Source: Candidatus Kryptoniota bacterium
GTDB lineage: Bacteria; Bacteroidota; Ignavibacteria; Kryptoniales; JAKASW01
Assembly (NCBI GenBank): GCA_024641705.1
Contig: JAHECO010000001.1
Coordinates: 321,897-385,896 of the forward strand
DNA length: 64,000 nucleotides
Direction of reading: 5' to 3'
Shown here: one piece after another, positions 42,880 to 51,827 of the stretch
How the letters are laid out: each line of letters starts with the position of its first letter
How positions within the stretch are numbered: the stretch's first letter is position 1
Made by a program: the position numbers and the translations under genes
Notes under the pieces: model-generated
Databases searched by the model: none
What the model saw: only the letters and a program-made list of their open reading frames with translations
Told to the model about the DNA's origin: nothing

Positions 42880-43604
42880 AATTCCACGTAGGCAAGAAGA
42901 AACTCGATCTTTCCGAATCTATCATTCAGATAATTGACGCTTATATTGAAGCGAAGAAAAGTTCATTCGACCGATTCATTAAGTTCTGCGAAAATGCGGA
43001 GGAGCTCAAAGGAGATGAACTTATTGAGTTTATCACGGGCTTACTCGAACCGACTGTAGACGCTAGAATCTTCGAAATAGTAAGCTACAGTATTTTAAGG
43101 TATTACTATCGTAATCAGAAACTCTACTGGGGATTCGATCCCGAAGACCTACAGGAGGACAACCTTGAGCTGTACAAAACTGGGCGGACCAATGCCAATG
43201 ATGGTGGCATTGACTTCGTTATGAAGCCATTAGGACGATTCTTCCAGGTCACAGAAACTGTGGATGTGAAGAAATACTTCTTAGACATTGACAAGATTGA
43301 GAAATATCCAATAAAATTTGTCGTGAAGTCCTCTGATCCGACTGAAACGATCAAAGAGAAGATACGAGAACAAGCAGAGAAGCAATATTCAATCACCGCA
43401 ATTGTTTCTCGGTATATGGAGTGCATTGAGGAAGTCATCAATATTCCTGAATTGCTCCTGAAGTTCAAATCGGCTGTCAATCAGGGCTTCTTGAACAACA
43501 TACTCACAGAGATTACCAAGCAAAGCAGGGTGGAATTCAATTACGATGAGGATGATTACGACGTTAGTGAGTATGAAAATGGCATAGTGCCAGAGGCAAA
43601 ATAG
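42822..43604 (+). CDS. Type II restriction endonuclease-like protein, start unclear
   Basis: An open frame of about 260 codons begins within the methyltransferase 3' end and runs to 43604. It holds DGGIDFVMKPLGRFFQVTE, a PD-(D/E)XK-type core (D ... Q/E-x-T-E). The frame has no ATG, GTG or TTG until 43221, well inside the coherent protein (YWFNQNLLKF, FDRFIKFCENAEEL and ILRYYYRNQ lie upstream). An ATG at 42818 sits one base out of frame at the very start, so a one-base shift could have removed the start; otherwise a non-standard start is used. As partner of a YhdJ-like methylase it should cut ATGCAT, by inference. If the start is lost the gene is a pseudogene. Confidence 0.6.
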   Translation, partial: APNKRETNNNRYWFNQNLLKFHVGKKKLDLSESIIQIIDAYIEAKKSSFDRFIKFCENAEELKGDELIEFITGLLEPTVDARIFEIVSYSILRYYYRNQKLYWGFDPEDLQEDNLELYKTGRTNANDGGIDFVMKPLGRFFQVTETVDVKKYFLDIDKIEKYPIKFVVKSSDPTETIKEKIREQAEKQYSITAIVSRYMECIEEVINIPELLLKFKSAVNQGFLNNILTEITKQSRVEFNYDEDDYDVSEYENGIVPEAK

Positions 43605-43780
43605 AGGGGGTAAACGCCACATAACAAACGATACAAATATACTCATCCCATTTATCTTACTATTCGCTTATTCATAATTCCACGATTCCGATATTCCGTC
43701 TCGAGACTTATCCTCATCTTAAACTCAGCTTCACATTAGCTTAAAGTCCCGGTCGTAGCTTGTATCAAACGGGGTAACAA

Positions 43781-43858
43781 AAGGCGCTGCCAACCAAAAG
43801 GCCTCCACAAGACCAAACCATCCAAGCCACAGTTCGAAGCAGGCGGCGCCTTTTTTTT
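43781..43858 (+). terminator. Long-loop intrinsic terminator or small RNA
   Basis: AAGGCGCTGCC at 43781-43791 pairs with GGCGGCGCCTT at 43842-43852 (one G-T pair), followed by eight T. The 50-base loop is large for a simple terminator. It ends transcription of the restriction genes or is the 3' end of a small RNA. Confidence 0.55.
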
Positions 43859-43905
43859 CTTGCGTCGCCGGGAGTCAGGGAATCCGTGTTTCCATTATTT
43901 TTTCC

Positions 43906-43940
43906 TTGACTTTTGCCAATATATGTATTATTGTGCATAT
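43906..43940 (+). promoter_or_regulatory. Candidate promoter with overlapping inverted repeat
   Basis: TTGACT, 17 bases, TATTGT: a sigma-70-like pair at 43906-43911 and 43929-43934. ATATG at 43921-43925 and CATAT at 43936-43940 form an inverted repeat with a 10-base spacer around the -10 box. It drives the ABC transporter genes; an ArsR-type repressor is encoded at 45576 and could bind here. Confidence 0.4.
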
Positions 43941-44081
43941 GTTAATTTATTGCTCCCGCGAAGAGGCTGGAGCGAATTGATGCAAGCCAGTAAGCGCCGT
44001 TGCACCGGCCGGATAGGCGGAAGTTGTGCCCGACAAATGAGCACGTGTTGAATGCTGTCACCAAGTTGGAAAGGGGTCGAA

Positions 44082-44786
44082 GTGGACACAGCGAAGAACA
44101 ATCTCGTGGAGTTCGAGGGGGTGACTGTCTGTTACGACAGTGTTCCAGCCCTGAAAAACGTGAGTCTCTCATTTGCAAGCGGACAAGTCTTCGGTTTTCT
44201 GGGACCGAACGGTGCCGGCAAAACAACAACCATCTATACGATGTTGGCATTGCTCGAGCCCAGCGAAGGCCGGTGTCACGTTGCGGCGAAAAGAATCGGA
44301 TTTGTGCTCGACAAGCCCGGCCTGTTCGACGACATGACCTTGATTGAGAATTTAGAATTCTTCTCCAGGCTGTCCGGGACACAGGCTGAACGGTTGGATA
44401 AGGGGCGTATCGAAAGACTTGTCGAATCGGTCGGGCTCAGGGGTTACGAGAGAAAGGTTGTCAAAACCTTTTCAACGGGGTTGAAGAAGCGCGGAGAACT
44501 GGCGAGGGCGCTGCTGCAAGACCCGGATCTGCTGATATTGGACGAACCCACTTCAGGATTAGATCCCATCGGCCAGGTCGAATTCAGAAGCCTCATGAGG
44601 AGCCTGGTCGCTTCTAAGCAATGTGCCGTTTTCATTACCAGCCACAATCTGACCGAGATCGAGGCGGTATGTAATGAGTTTGCCATTATCAGTGGCGGGG
44701 AAATCAGGATTCAGACCACCATTGAATCGCTGCACAGTTCGGGCAAGACACTGGAACAATTATACGTAGAGGAGGTGAGCGCATGA
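44082..44786 (+). CDS. ABC transporter ATP-binding protein (ABC-2 export type)
   Basis: 234 residues from a GTG preceded by GGAAAGGGG; an upstream ATG at 44052 lacks a ribosome site. Walker A GPNGAGKTTTIYTM, Q-loop region KPGLFDDMT, signature FSTGLKKR (a variant of LSGGQ), Walker B LLILDEPTSGLDP and H-loop ITSHNL. It belongs to the drug/antibiotic or sodium exporter class. Overlaps the permease gene by 4 bp. Confidence 0.92.
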   Translation: MDTAKNNLVEFEGVTVCYDSVPALKNVSLSFASGQVFGFLGPNGAGKTTTIYTMLALLEPSEGRCHVAAKRIGFVLDKPGLFDDMTLIENLEFFSRLSGTQAERLDKGRIERLVESVGLRGYERKVVKTFSTGLKKRGELARALLQDPDLLILDEPTSGLDPIGQVEFRSLMRSLVASKQCAVFITSHNLTEIEAVCNEFAIISGGEIRIQTTIESLHSSGKTLEQLYVEEVSA

Positions 44787-45490
44787 AGACACTTTCCGTG
44801 CTATTGTGGAAGGAGTGGAAGGTGATGACGCATGGTTACCTTCTGCATGTGGTTGCATTCTTTGTCGTGATAAACGCCATGGCCGCCTATTCCGCATGGA
44901 CGTTGATCTCCCTCGGCGTGAGCGCCGATAACATGGGGGAATTGATGGGAACCACGGCGTGGTTCGCCCTTTACGCGGGCGGCGGGTTCATCCTGCTTTC
45001 GATGGTATCGATGATAATTGCGAAGGAAAAATTCAGCGGTTACGTGCACAACCAGCTTGCCTACGGTATCCGCTTTTCGAGAATAGTGTTTGGTAAGGCG
45101 CTCTTTGTCACGCTGCTGTCTCTTGCGGAACTTCCCGTCATGGCGCTGTTCTTTGTGTTGCTCCAGTCCTGGGGGAGCAAGACCTCGATGCATCCCTTTT
45201 TCCAGATGCTTCCCGCCGCTCTGTTTGTGTTTCCTCTTCTTATGCTTCTCATTAGCTGCTTGGTCACCGCGATAAACTACGTGAAGCCCCAGCTGAGCCA
45301 GATCACAAACATCGTCACGTTCACCTTTGCGTTCATATTACTGTCTTACGCACGCGCAACCGTTCATGCCCTGACGTCTGCGTCGCCGGTTGTTGTGGAT
45401 ATCTTGCCGGTAGTAATTCTTTGCGCCGCGATCTGGTTTTTTCTCAAGTTGGCTGACCAATTGCCCAAGTCGACGATTTTGAAGAATTAG
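44783..45490 (+). CDS. ABC-2 type permease
   Basis: 235 residues with six hydrophobic segments: GYLLHVVAFFVVINAMAAYSAW, AGGGFILLSMVSMIIA, FVTLLSLAELPVMALFFVLL, FVFPLLMLLISCLV, NIVTFTFAFILLSYA and VVDILPVVILCAAIWFFLKL. It is the membrane half of the exporter encoded with 44082-44786; the substrate cannot be told. Confidence 0.85.
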   Translation: MKTLSVLLWKEWKVMTHGYLLHVVAFFVVINAMAAYSAWTLISLGVSADNMGELMGTTAWFALYAGGGFILLSMVSMIIAKEKFSGYVHNQLAYGIRFSRIVFGKALFVTLLSLAELPVMALFFVLLQSWGSKTSMHPFFQMLPAALFVFPLLMLLISCLVTAINYVKPQLSQITNIVTFTFAFILLSYARATVHALTSASPVVVDILPVVILCAAIWFFLKLADQLPKSTILKN

Positions 45491-45575
45491 AGAGACTCAT
45501 GTTGCAGGTTACCACTCGGCATCTTGAGCTTGCGAAAAAGGGATGTTATTCTGAACGTACGAAGTTGGACCGTCG

Positions 45576-45854
45576 ATGAAGAACATAGGAGCGATATTTG
45601 CCGCGCTGAGCGACCCGACAAGGAGGCAGGTGCTGGAACACCTGAGGGGAGAGGACCTGACTCCTTCAGACCTGCTCGAACGGATTGACGTCAGCCAGCC
45701 GACGCTATCGCATCATCTGGATATTCTGAAACGCGCCGAGCTGGTGGAGACCACGCGCGAGGGGCAGTTCATCCGATACTCGCTCAACATGACCATTTTC
45801 GAGATGGCTTTGGAATACATGGCAATGCTAACCAAAAAGGGGAAGACGAAATGA
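45576..45854 (+). CDS. ArsR-family transcriptional regulator (SdpR-like)
   Basis: 92 residues. Winged-helix HTH with IFAALSDPTRRQVLEHL, DLTPSDLLERIDVSQPTLSHHLDILKRAELV and REGQFIRYSLN. No metal-binding cysteines, so not an As/Cd sensor; with the SdpI-like gene overlapping it by 4 bp it resembles the Bacillus sdpR-sdpI pair, in which SdpR represses its own operon. Confidence 0.9.
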   Translation: MKNIGAIFAALSDPTRRQVLEHLRGEDLTPSDLLERIDVSQPTLSHHLDILKRAELVETTREGQFIRYSLNMTIFEMALEYMAMLTKKGKTK

Positions 45855-46516
45855 AACTGAGCTGGAAACGCGAGATGCTGGGGGTGGCGGTACTGGCGGC
45901 GCTGGCAGCCGTGGCAATTCATTATTATCCGGTTCTCCCGGCGCGGATGCCGAGTCACTTCGATATTCACGGGAGGGCCAACGATTGGACAGGCAAGAAC
46001 ACTTTCTTCCTCATGTGGGGAGCTTATCTCATAGTTCCCTACTTGCTCATAACTTTCCTGCCGTTCATAGATCCGCTGAAGGACAAGATCATGCCGAAGT
46101 TCAAGGTGCTCCTTCTTCTGCGGGATATCCTCCTCGTCGTGTTTGCGGTGTTGTTCCTCCTCAGTATAAACGCGGGAGTCGAGGGAAAATTCAACAGCGA
46201 CTGGTTCGGTATCGCCATCGGGCTCTTCCTGAAAGCCCTGGGCAACTATATGCCGAAGTTCCCCCAGAACTGGTTCATCGGGATAAAGACCCCCTGGACA
46301 ATCTCGTCAGAAACGGTCTGGAAGAAGACGCATATCCTCGGCGGCTGGATGTACACGTCGCTCGGCGTGCTCACGGTCGTCTTTGCGGTTTTTAAACTAG
46401 GCATCGCTATCCCGACTCTTCTCGTCCTGCCTGTCACCGCTATAGCCGTGATTTATTCGTTCTTCCTGTACAAAAAAACCGGGGGAGCGGCTGCGGCGAA
46501 GGGCGCAAACTCTTAA
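45851..46516 (+). CDS. SdpI/DUF1648-family membrane protein
   Basis: 221 residues with about six TM segments. The N-terminal YPVLPARMPSHFDIHGRANDWTGK is the DUF1648 motif; ALGNYMPKFPQNWFIGIKTPWTISSETVWKKTHILGGW is the SdpI immunity-protein segment. In Bacillus, SdpI protects against the SDP killing factor and titrates SdpR. No toxin genes are seen here, so the role may be general envelope-stress resistance. Overlaps the ArsR gene. Confidence 0.9.
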   Translation: MKLSWKREMLGVAVLAALAAVAIHYYPVLPARMPSHFDIHGRANDWTGKNTFFLMWGAYLIVPYLLITFLPFIDPLKDKIMPKFKVLLLLRDILLVVFAVLFLLSINAGVEGKFNSDWFGIAIGLFLKALGNYMPKFPQNWFIGIKTPWTISSETVWKKTHILGGWMYTSLGVLTVVFAVFKLGIAIPTLLVLPVTAIAVIYSFFLYKKTGGAAAAKGANS

Positions 46517-46548
46517 TCTTAACCGATAATACTGTGGAGCTAATTAAA

Positions 46549-47979
46549 ATGATCAGACAATTCTCAAGCACGATACTTTTCTTGGTAATCCTGTCTCTTG
46601 CCGCGGCACAGCCGGCGGCGGCGCAGACAAACGATGTAAGGTCTGCACGCGAAGTCATAACGTTGATGGACAAGGGTGAATTCAAAGAGATTACTTCGAT
46701 GTTCGACAGTACGATGAAGAAAGCGGCACCGGAGGAGAGGCTCCGTGCCATATGGACCTCGTTGATCGGTCAGACGGGGGAGCTGCAGCAACAGCTCAAT
46801 GATTCGACATTTCAGTACGGCGGTTACGACATAGTCATAGTGACGTGCAAATTCCAGAAATCCTATCTTGACGTGAAGGTTGTGTTCGACAAGGGAGGCA
46901 AAGTCGCCGGTCTCTTCTTCCTGCCGCATCGTACACCTGAGGGCGGTGACACATCCGGTCCCACGAATGGGCAGCAATCCGGGGACAGCCTGACCGGACA
47001 TTACGTATCACAAGACGTGGCGTTCGAGAACGAGGAAGCGCATATCACCCTGGCCGGCACATTGACAATCCCGGACTCGGTCGGGAAGTTTCCTGCAGTG
47101 CTGCTCATTGCCGGCTCGGGACCACACGACAGGGACGAGACGATATTCGGACACAAGCCGTTCCTGGTCCTGGCCGATTATCTTACGCGGCACGGGATCG
47201 CGGTGCTGAGGTATGACAAACGCGGGGTCGGCAAATCAACGGGCGATTACGCCGCTGCGACCACAACGGATTTCGCATCGGATGCGCTCGCTGGAGTCGA
47301 TTATCTCATGACGCTCAAGGCTGTCGACCACGGGAAGATCGGTCTTGTTGGTCACAGCGAAGGCGGCATGATAGCACCCGTAGTGGCGGATAAATCTAAC
47401 CACGTGGCTTTCATAGTCTTGATGGCGGGTCCGGGAGTGTCCGGCTACAGAACCATCCTGAGCCAGCTTGCCCTTATCGACAAGGCATCCGGCTTGAGCG
47501 ACAGTGCCGTCGCCGCGGCTGTCTCCCTCGAGAAGAAGATCCTCCGCGTCGTAATGACGGAGAAGGATTCAGCAAGGGCTGCCGCCACTCTGCGGAACAT
47601 CTTGGAAACCGAGGCCAATCAGACCCCGGATGCGGCCGAGGCGTCTATAGGACAATTGCTTTCTCCGTGGTACGAGTCATTTCTGGCATATGATCCCGCG
47701 CCGGCCTTGCGGAAGGTGAAATGCCCGGTGCTTGCAATCTGGGGGAGTAAAGACCTGCAGGTTCCGCCTTCCGAGAACATGCCTGCGATGAGGAAGGCTT
47801 TGAAGAGCGGGGGAAATAAAAGTTTCAAGGTGGTCGAATTGCAGGGGCTTAACCACCTTTTCCAGGACGCCCAAACCGGTTCTCCGCTGGAATACGGTAT
47901 CATCAAGGAGACGATCTCACCGAAGGCCCTGGATGTTATTACTAACTGGATATTGAAGGAGACGGGTAAGAAGAACTGA
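46549..47979 (+). CDS. Exported alpha/beta hydrolase with N-terminal DUF3887-like domain
   Basis: 476 residues. Signal peptide (FSSTILFLVILSLAAAQPAAAQ), an N-terminal DUF3887-like domain (FKEITSMFDSTMKKAAPEERL), then a hydrolase: LLIAGSGPHDRDE, LRYDKRGVGKSTGDY, nucleophile elbow GLVGHSEGGMIAP, Asp region PVLAIWGSKDLQVPP and His region GLNHLFQ. The substrate is unknown; probably a secreted esterase or acyl hydrolase. The ATG at 46549 is preceded by TGGAG; a GTG 15 bases upstream is possible. Confidence 0.88.
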   Translation: MIRQFSSTILFLVILSLAAAQPAAAQTNDVRSAREVITLMDKGEFKEITSMFDSTMKKAAPEERLRAIWTSLIGQTGELQQQLNDSTFQYGGYDIVIVTCKFQKSYLDVKVVFDKGGKVAGLFFLPHRTPEGGDTSGPTNGQQSGDSLTGHYVSQDVAFENEEAHITLAGTLTIPDSVGKFPAVLLIAGSGPHDRDETIFGHKPFLVLADYLTRHGIAVLRYDKRGVGKSTGDYAAATTTDFASDALAGVDYLMTLKAVDHGKIGLVGHSEGGMIAPVVADKSNHVAFIVLMAGPGVSGYRTILSQLALIDKASGLSDSAVAAAVSLEKKILRVVMTEKDSARAAATLRNILETEANQTPDAAEASIGQLLSPWYESFLAYDPAPALRKVKCPVLAIWGSKDLQVPPSENMPAMRKALKSGGNKSFKVVELQGLNHLFQDAQTGSPLEYGIIKETISPKALDVITNWILKETGKKN

Positions 47980-48263
47980 CTCTCGCACGAGTCCTCGCCG
48001 CCGGGGACACAACCGTAACAAATATTCTGTTCTATCATGTCGGGGGATTTCCGCATCCGGGGAGCGTGCGGTAGCGGTATGTCCGGAAACATCCTCGCCG
48101 GATCGGCGTATGCTTGGTAAGCATGCGAGGCTTCGGTCCTTTACAAGATGATGGGCGAGTTTGGAGAGTCATCCGACCGGTTTGTATAATGACAAGTGGC
48201 ATAGGGCAGAAACATCGGAATCGGCTTTTTCAGTGGGAAAAGCGCAAGCGTGGAGGCTGTAAG

Positions 48264-49343
48264 ATGAAAAAGAAGTTCCTCGTCGCTTCAATGGCGGCAA
48301 TCTTCATGATAACGGCGGCCTATCCTTTGATTTCCGCACACGCGGCTGATACGCGCCGTCTCCTTAACATGAGGGGACACTGGAAATTCAATCTAGGCGA
48401 CAACCCTTCATGGTCTGATCCGAAATTCGACGACAGGGAGTGGTCGGAAATTTATGTCCCGGCACAATGGGAAGATGAGGGCTACCCCGGTTACGACGGT
48501 TACGCGTGGTACAGGAAGCATTTCAAGGCGTCGGATAGTTGGCGGGCAAAGGACCTGCTGCTCGAACTCGGGATGATCGACGATGTCGACGAAGTCTATG
48601 TGAACGGGCAGCTGGTGGGAAATACAGGATCGTTTCCGCCGGAGTACGAGACGGCATACAACGCTTACCGCCAGTACTCGATTCCTTTCGCGGTCCTCAA
48701 TCCCGATGGCGATAACGTCATAGCCGTGCGCGTATTTGATGACCACGGCGTGGGTGGTATCGTCGATGGCCGTGTCGGTATATATGAGCGCCGCTACTTC
48801 GTCGACCCGGATATTCCCCTTCCGGTTACATGGAAGTTTAAGACGGGAGACGACATGGATTGGAAGGAGGCCGGCTACGAGGACAGCGACTGGAAGGAAG
48901 TGCGCGTTCCGGCAAATTGGGAAACACAGGGCTTCAGAGGTTATGACGGCTATGCCTGGTACAGGGTAACGTTCAAAGTGCCGTCGGAATACAAGGACGA
49001 AAACCTGATAATGCTTGTCGGAAAGATCGACGACTTCGACGAGGTCTACTTAAACGGGAAGCGTATCGGGCGCACCGGTTCGATGCCGAAATACAAAATG
49101 ACGTCGACGAACTCGAACGATTACAATCAAGTCCGGGCATACACAATCCCGTCCGGAGTCCTTCGCTTCGGAGATCAGAATACGCTCGCGGTACGTGTGT
49201 ACGACTGCTGGCAGGGAGGCGGGATATACGAGGGGCCTCTCGGGTTGGTAACCAGACAGCATTACCGCAGCAGAAATTACAGGCATACTTTCAGAAATGT
49301 GGAAAGCTGGTTCGAGAATTTGTTCGACGATATATTCCGATGA
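48264..49343 (+). CDS. Secreted protein with two tandem sugar-binding jelly-roll domains
   Basis: 359 residues. Signal peptide (FLVASMAAIFMITAAYPLISAHA). Two copies of a GH2-type galactose-binding-like domain of about 150 residues follow; matched pieces are GYDGYAWYRKHF and GYDGYAWYRVTF, DVDEVYVNGQLVGNTGS and DFDEVYLNGKRIGRTGS, NVIAVRVFD and NTLAVRVYD. No catalytic domain is attached, so it is probably a carbohydrate-binding protein. AGGAGGC... ribosome site (GGAGG) lies 8 bases before the ATG. A terminator follows at 49463, so it is transcribed apart from the GH67 gene. Confidence 0.82.
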   Translation: MKKKFLVASMAAIFMITAAYPLISAHAADTRRLLNMRGHWKFNLGDNPSWSDPKFDDREWSEIYVPAQWEDEGYPGYDGYAWYRKHFKASDSWRAKDLLLELGMIDDVDEVYVNGQLVGNTGSFPPEYETAYNAYRQYSIPFAVLNPDGDNVIAVRVFDDHGVGGIVDGRVGIYERRYFVDPDIPLPVTWKFKTGDDMDWKEAGYEDSDWKEVRVPANWETQGFRGYDGYAWYRVTFKVPSEYKDENLIMLVGKIDDFDEVYLNGKRIGRTGSMPKYKMTSTNSNDYNQVRAYTIPSGVLRFGDQNTLAVRVYDCWQGGGIYEGPLGLVTRQHYRSRNYRHTFRNVESWFENLFDDIFR

Positions 49344-49462
49344 ATTCCGCGGCCGTGAATTCGAAGGCCGGGGCGCGAATGAGATAACGTGAGTCAGGGC
49401 CCGGCTCCAGGGTTGGACATCGACTCCTGCCAGCCATAGACATCATTCACGCCTGCATTTTC

Positions 49463-49503
49463 CCTCCCCATTCTCCCTCTTTCGAGAACGGGGAGGTTTT
49501 TTT
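49463..49503 (+). terminator. Intrinsic terminator
   Basis: CCTCCCCATTCTC pairs with GAGAACGGGGAGG (one A-C mismatch), loop CCTCTTTC, followed by seven T. It lies 120 bases after the jelly-roll gene and 120 before the GH67 gene. Confidence 0.85.
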
Positions 49504-49622
49504 ATATGCTCTTGGGTTCCCCGAGAACGCTTCTGTAACACAGAGTCGTTACCCCGGCACGAAATCTCTGGCCTCTTTGTGTCGCAGGCCGTAAGTTTAA
49601 CAGCACACAAAGAGGGAGTGCC

Positions 49623-51785
49623 ATGAAAAGGACTTTGATAGTACTCGGCTTGCTCATAACGCTGGCGGGTCTTACTACCGATGCCCGCGCCGACGACGGG
49701 TACAGGCTCTGGCTGAAGTACGATCTCGTTTCCAACCCGCAGAAGCTGAGAGATTACAGGACCTCTGTCAGGGGATGGATGATCTCAGGAAGCTCGCGGA
49801 CAATCCAGGCGGCAAGGAAGGAACTACGGAACGGACTGAACGGGTTGCTAGGCTCGGAAATCCCTGAAGTAGACGGTATCGGTGAGGGCAACATTTTGAT
49901 ATGCGGCACCTACCGGGACAATCCTCTCCTTCGCGGAATAGACTTGAAAGACAAGCTTGAGGAAGCGGGAACTGAAGGTTTCGTGATAATGACTGGGAAA
50001 GTCGGTGGAAAGGACGCGATAATCGTCGCAGCGAACACTGATATAGGCGTACTTCATGGAGTGTTTGACTTCCTCAGACTTCTACAGACTCAGCGGGATA
50101 TAGGCGATCTCGACATAGTATCGTTTCCGAGGATCAAACTCAGGATCCTCGACCATTGGGATAACCTGAACGGCACGGTCGAAAGAGGGTACGCCGGATT
50201 TTCGATATGGAACTGGCACACGCTTCCTGTCTTCATCAAGCGCCGGTATATCGACTACGCGCGCGCGAACGCTTCGATCGGGATCAACGGTACGGTCTTA
50301 AACAGTGTGAACGCTGATCCCCTCATCCTTACACACCGCTATCTCGTGAAGGTCGCGGCTCTTGCCGATGTCTTTCGTCCATACGGTATAAAGGTGTATC
50401 TCTGCGCGAACTTCGATGCGCCGATTACGCTCGGTAAGTTGAAGTCGGCGAGCCCTCTCGATACAAACGTCAGGAAGTGGTGGAAGGACAAGGCGGACGA
50501 AATCTACTCGCTCATTCCCGACTTCGGCGGCTTCCTCGTGAAAGCGAACTCCGAAGGACAGCCCGGTCCTTCCGACTACGGTCTCACACAGGCGGACGGA
50601 GCCAACCTCCTGGCCGATGCGGTACGACCGCACGGAGGTATCGTGATGTGGAGGGCATTTGTCTACACTTACAACCCGAAGGACCGTGCGAAGCAGGCCT
50701 GTGAAATATTCAAGCCGCTCGACGGGAAATTCGCTTCCAACGTATTGCTGCAGATAAAGAACGGTCCTCTCGACTTCCAGCCTCGCGAGCCTTTCAGCCC
50801 CCTGTTCGGCGCGATGCCGAAGACGAACCTGATGATGGAGTTCCAGATCACCATGGAGTATCTCGGCCAGGGCACGAGCACGGTTTTCCTGGCGTCTCTA
50901 TTCAAGGAAACACTGGAGTCCGACACGTACGCGAAGGGGAAGGGCTCGACCGTAGCGAAGGTCGTCGACGGTTCACTCGATGGGCATACGCTGACCGGGA
51001 TAGCCGGCGTGTCCAACATCGGCGCCGACAGGAATTGGACCGGCAACGAGTTCGGGCAGTCGAGCTGGTACGCCTTCGGCCGGCTCGCCTGGAATCATGA
51101 TCTCACTTCGAAACAGATCGCCGATGAATGGATAAGGATGACGTTCTCGAATGATGCTGAAGTCGTCGCATCCGTTGAAAGAATCATGCTTGAGTCCCGG
51201 GAGAACGTGGTGAACTACATGGATCCTCTCGGCTTGAACATGATATTCGGCTACGACAACCACTATGGTCCGGGTCCGTGGGTGGACTGGTCACCGCACC
51301 CCGATTGGAATTCGACATACTACCACAAGGCTGACAGCCTGGGCGTCGGTTTCGACAGGACGAAGACGGGGAGCGATGCCGTCAGCCAGTATCACCCGCC
51401 ACTTTCCGCCGAGTTTGCCTCGCTGACCGAATGTCCGTTAAAGTACCTTCTATGGTTCCATCACGTTCCGTGGAATTATCAGATGAAATCGGGGAAGACA
51501 CTCTGGGACGATATTTGTTACCACTACTATGCGGGGGTCGACAGTGTCCGTGAGATGCAGAATATCTGGAATTCGTTGAAGGGTAAGATCGACAAACAGG
51601 AATGGAACGACGAGCAGATGTTCCTAGATATACAAGAGAAAGAAGCGGTGTGGTGGCGGAACGCGTGCGCGCTTTATTTCCAGACATTCTCGAAAATGCC
51701 GATACCCGCCGGCCTCGAGAAACCGGATAAGACGCTTGAATATTACGAGAGCTTGAAATTCCCGAATGCTCCGGGAACATGGTAG
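49623..51785 (+). CDS. aguA: GH67 alpha-glucuronidase, exported
   Basis: 720 residues, with a signal peptide (TLIVLGLLITLAGLTTDARA). GH67 motifs: RILDHWDNLNGTVERGYAG, FLVKANSEGQPGPSDYG with the general-acid Glu, then GPLDFQPREPFSPLFG and MMEFQITMEYLGQ carrying the Asp/Glu base pair. Releases (4-O-methyl)glucuronic acid from xylo-oligosaccharides. Typical length. It fits with the KDG-type kinase at 20353. The symbol aguA is used for GH67 enzymes; agmatine deiminase has the same symbol in other systems. Confidence 0.95.
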   Translation: MKRTLIVLGLLITLAGLTTDARADDGYRLWLKYDLVSNPQKLRDYRTSVRGWMISGSSRTIQAARKELRNGLNGLLGSEIPEVDGIGEGNILICGTYRDNPLLRGIDLKDKLEEAGTEGFVIMTGKVGGKDAIIVAANTDIGVLHGVFDFLRLLQTQRDIGDLDIVSFPRIKLRILDHWDNLNGTVERGYAGFSIWNWHTLPVFIKRRYIDYARANASIGINGTVLNSVNADPLILTHRYLVKVAALADVFRPYGIKVYLCANFDAPITLGKLKSASPLDTNVRKWWKDKADEIYSLIPDFGGFLVKANSEGQPGPSDYGLTQADGANLLADAVRPHGGIVMWRAFVYTYNPKDRAKQACEIFKPLDGKFASNVLLQIKNGPLDFQPREPFSPLFGAMPKTNLMMEFQITMEYLGQGTSTVFLASLFKETLESDTYAKGKGSTVAKVVDGSLDGHTLTGIAGVSNIGADRNWTGNEFGQSSWYAFGRLAWNHDLTSKQIADEWIRMTFSNDAEVVASVERIMLESRENVVNYMDPLGLNMIFGYDNHYGPGPWVDWSPHPDWNSTYYHKADSLGVGFDRTKTGSDAVSQYHPPLSAEFASLTECPLKYLLWFHHVPWNYQMKSGKTLWDDICYHYYAGVDSVREMQNIWNSLKGKIDKQEWNDEQMFLDIQEKEAVWWRNACALYFQTFSKMPIPAGLEKPDKTLEYYESLKFPNAPGTW

Positions 51786-51827
51786 GAAAGCTCAATCTGC
51801 CGATGAAAGGATGCACTTGAAAGGAGA

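Larger units (their letters stand above)
43605..44081. other. AT-rich intergenic region with terminator and promoter
   Basis: 477 bases. It contains the terminator-like structure at 43781-43858 and a promoter-like sequence at 43906-43934 before the ABC transporter genes. A small frame at 43860-44051 has no ribosome site or family resemblance. The AT-rich composition continues from the restriction genes until about 43780. Confidence 0.5.

Noticed and set aside
43860-44051. 63-codon plus-strand frame in the ABC-transporter leader
   Set aside because: Crosses the promoter-like sequence, no ribosome site and no recognisable domain.
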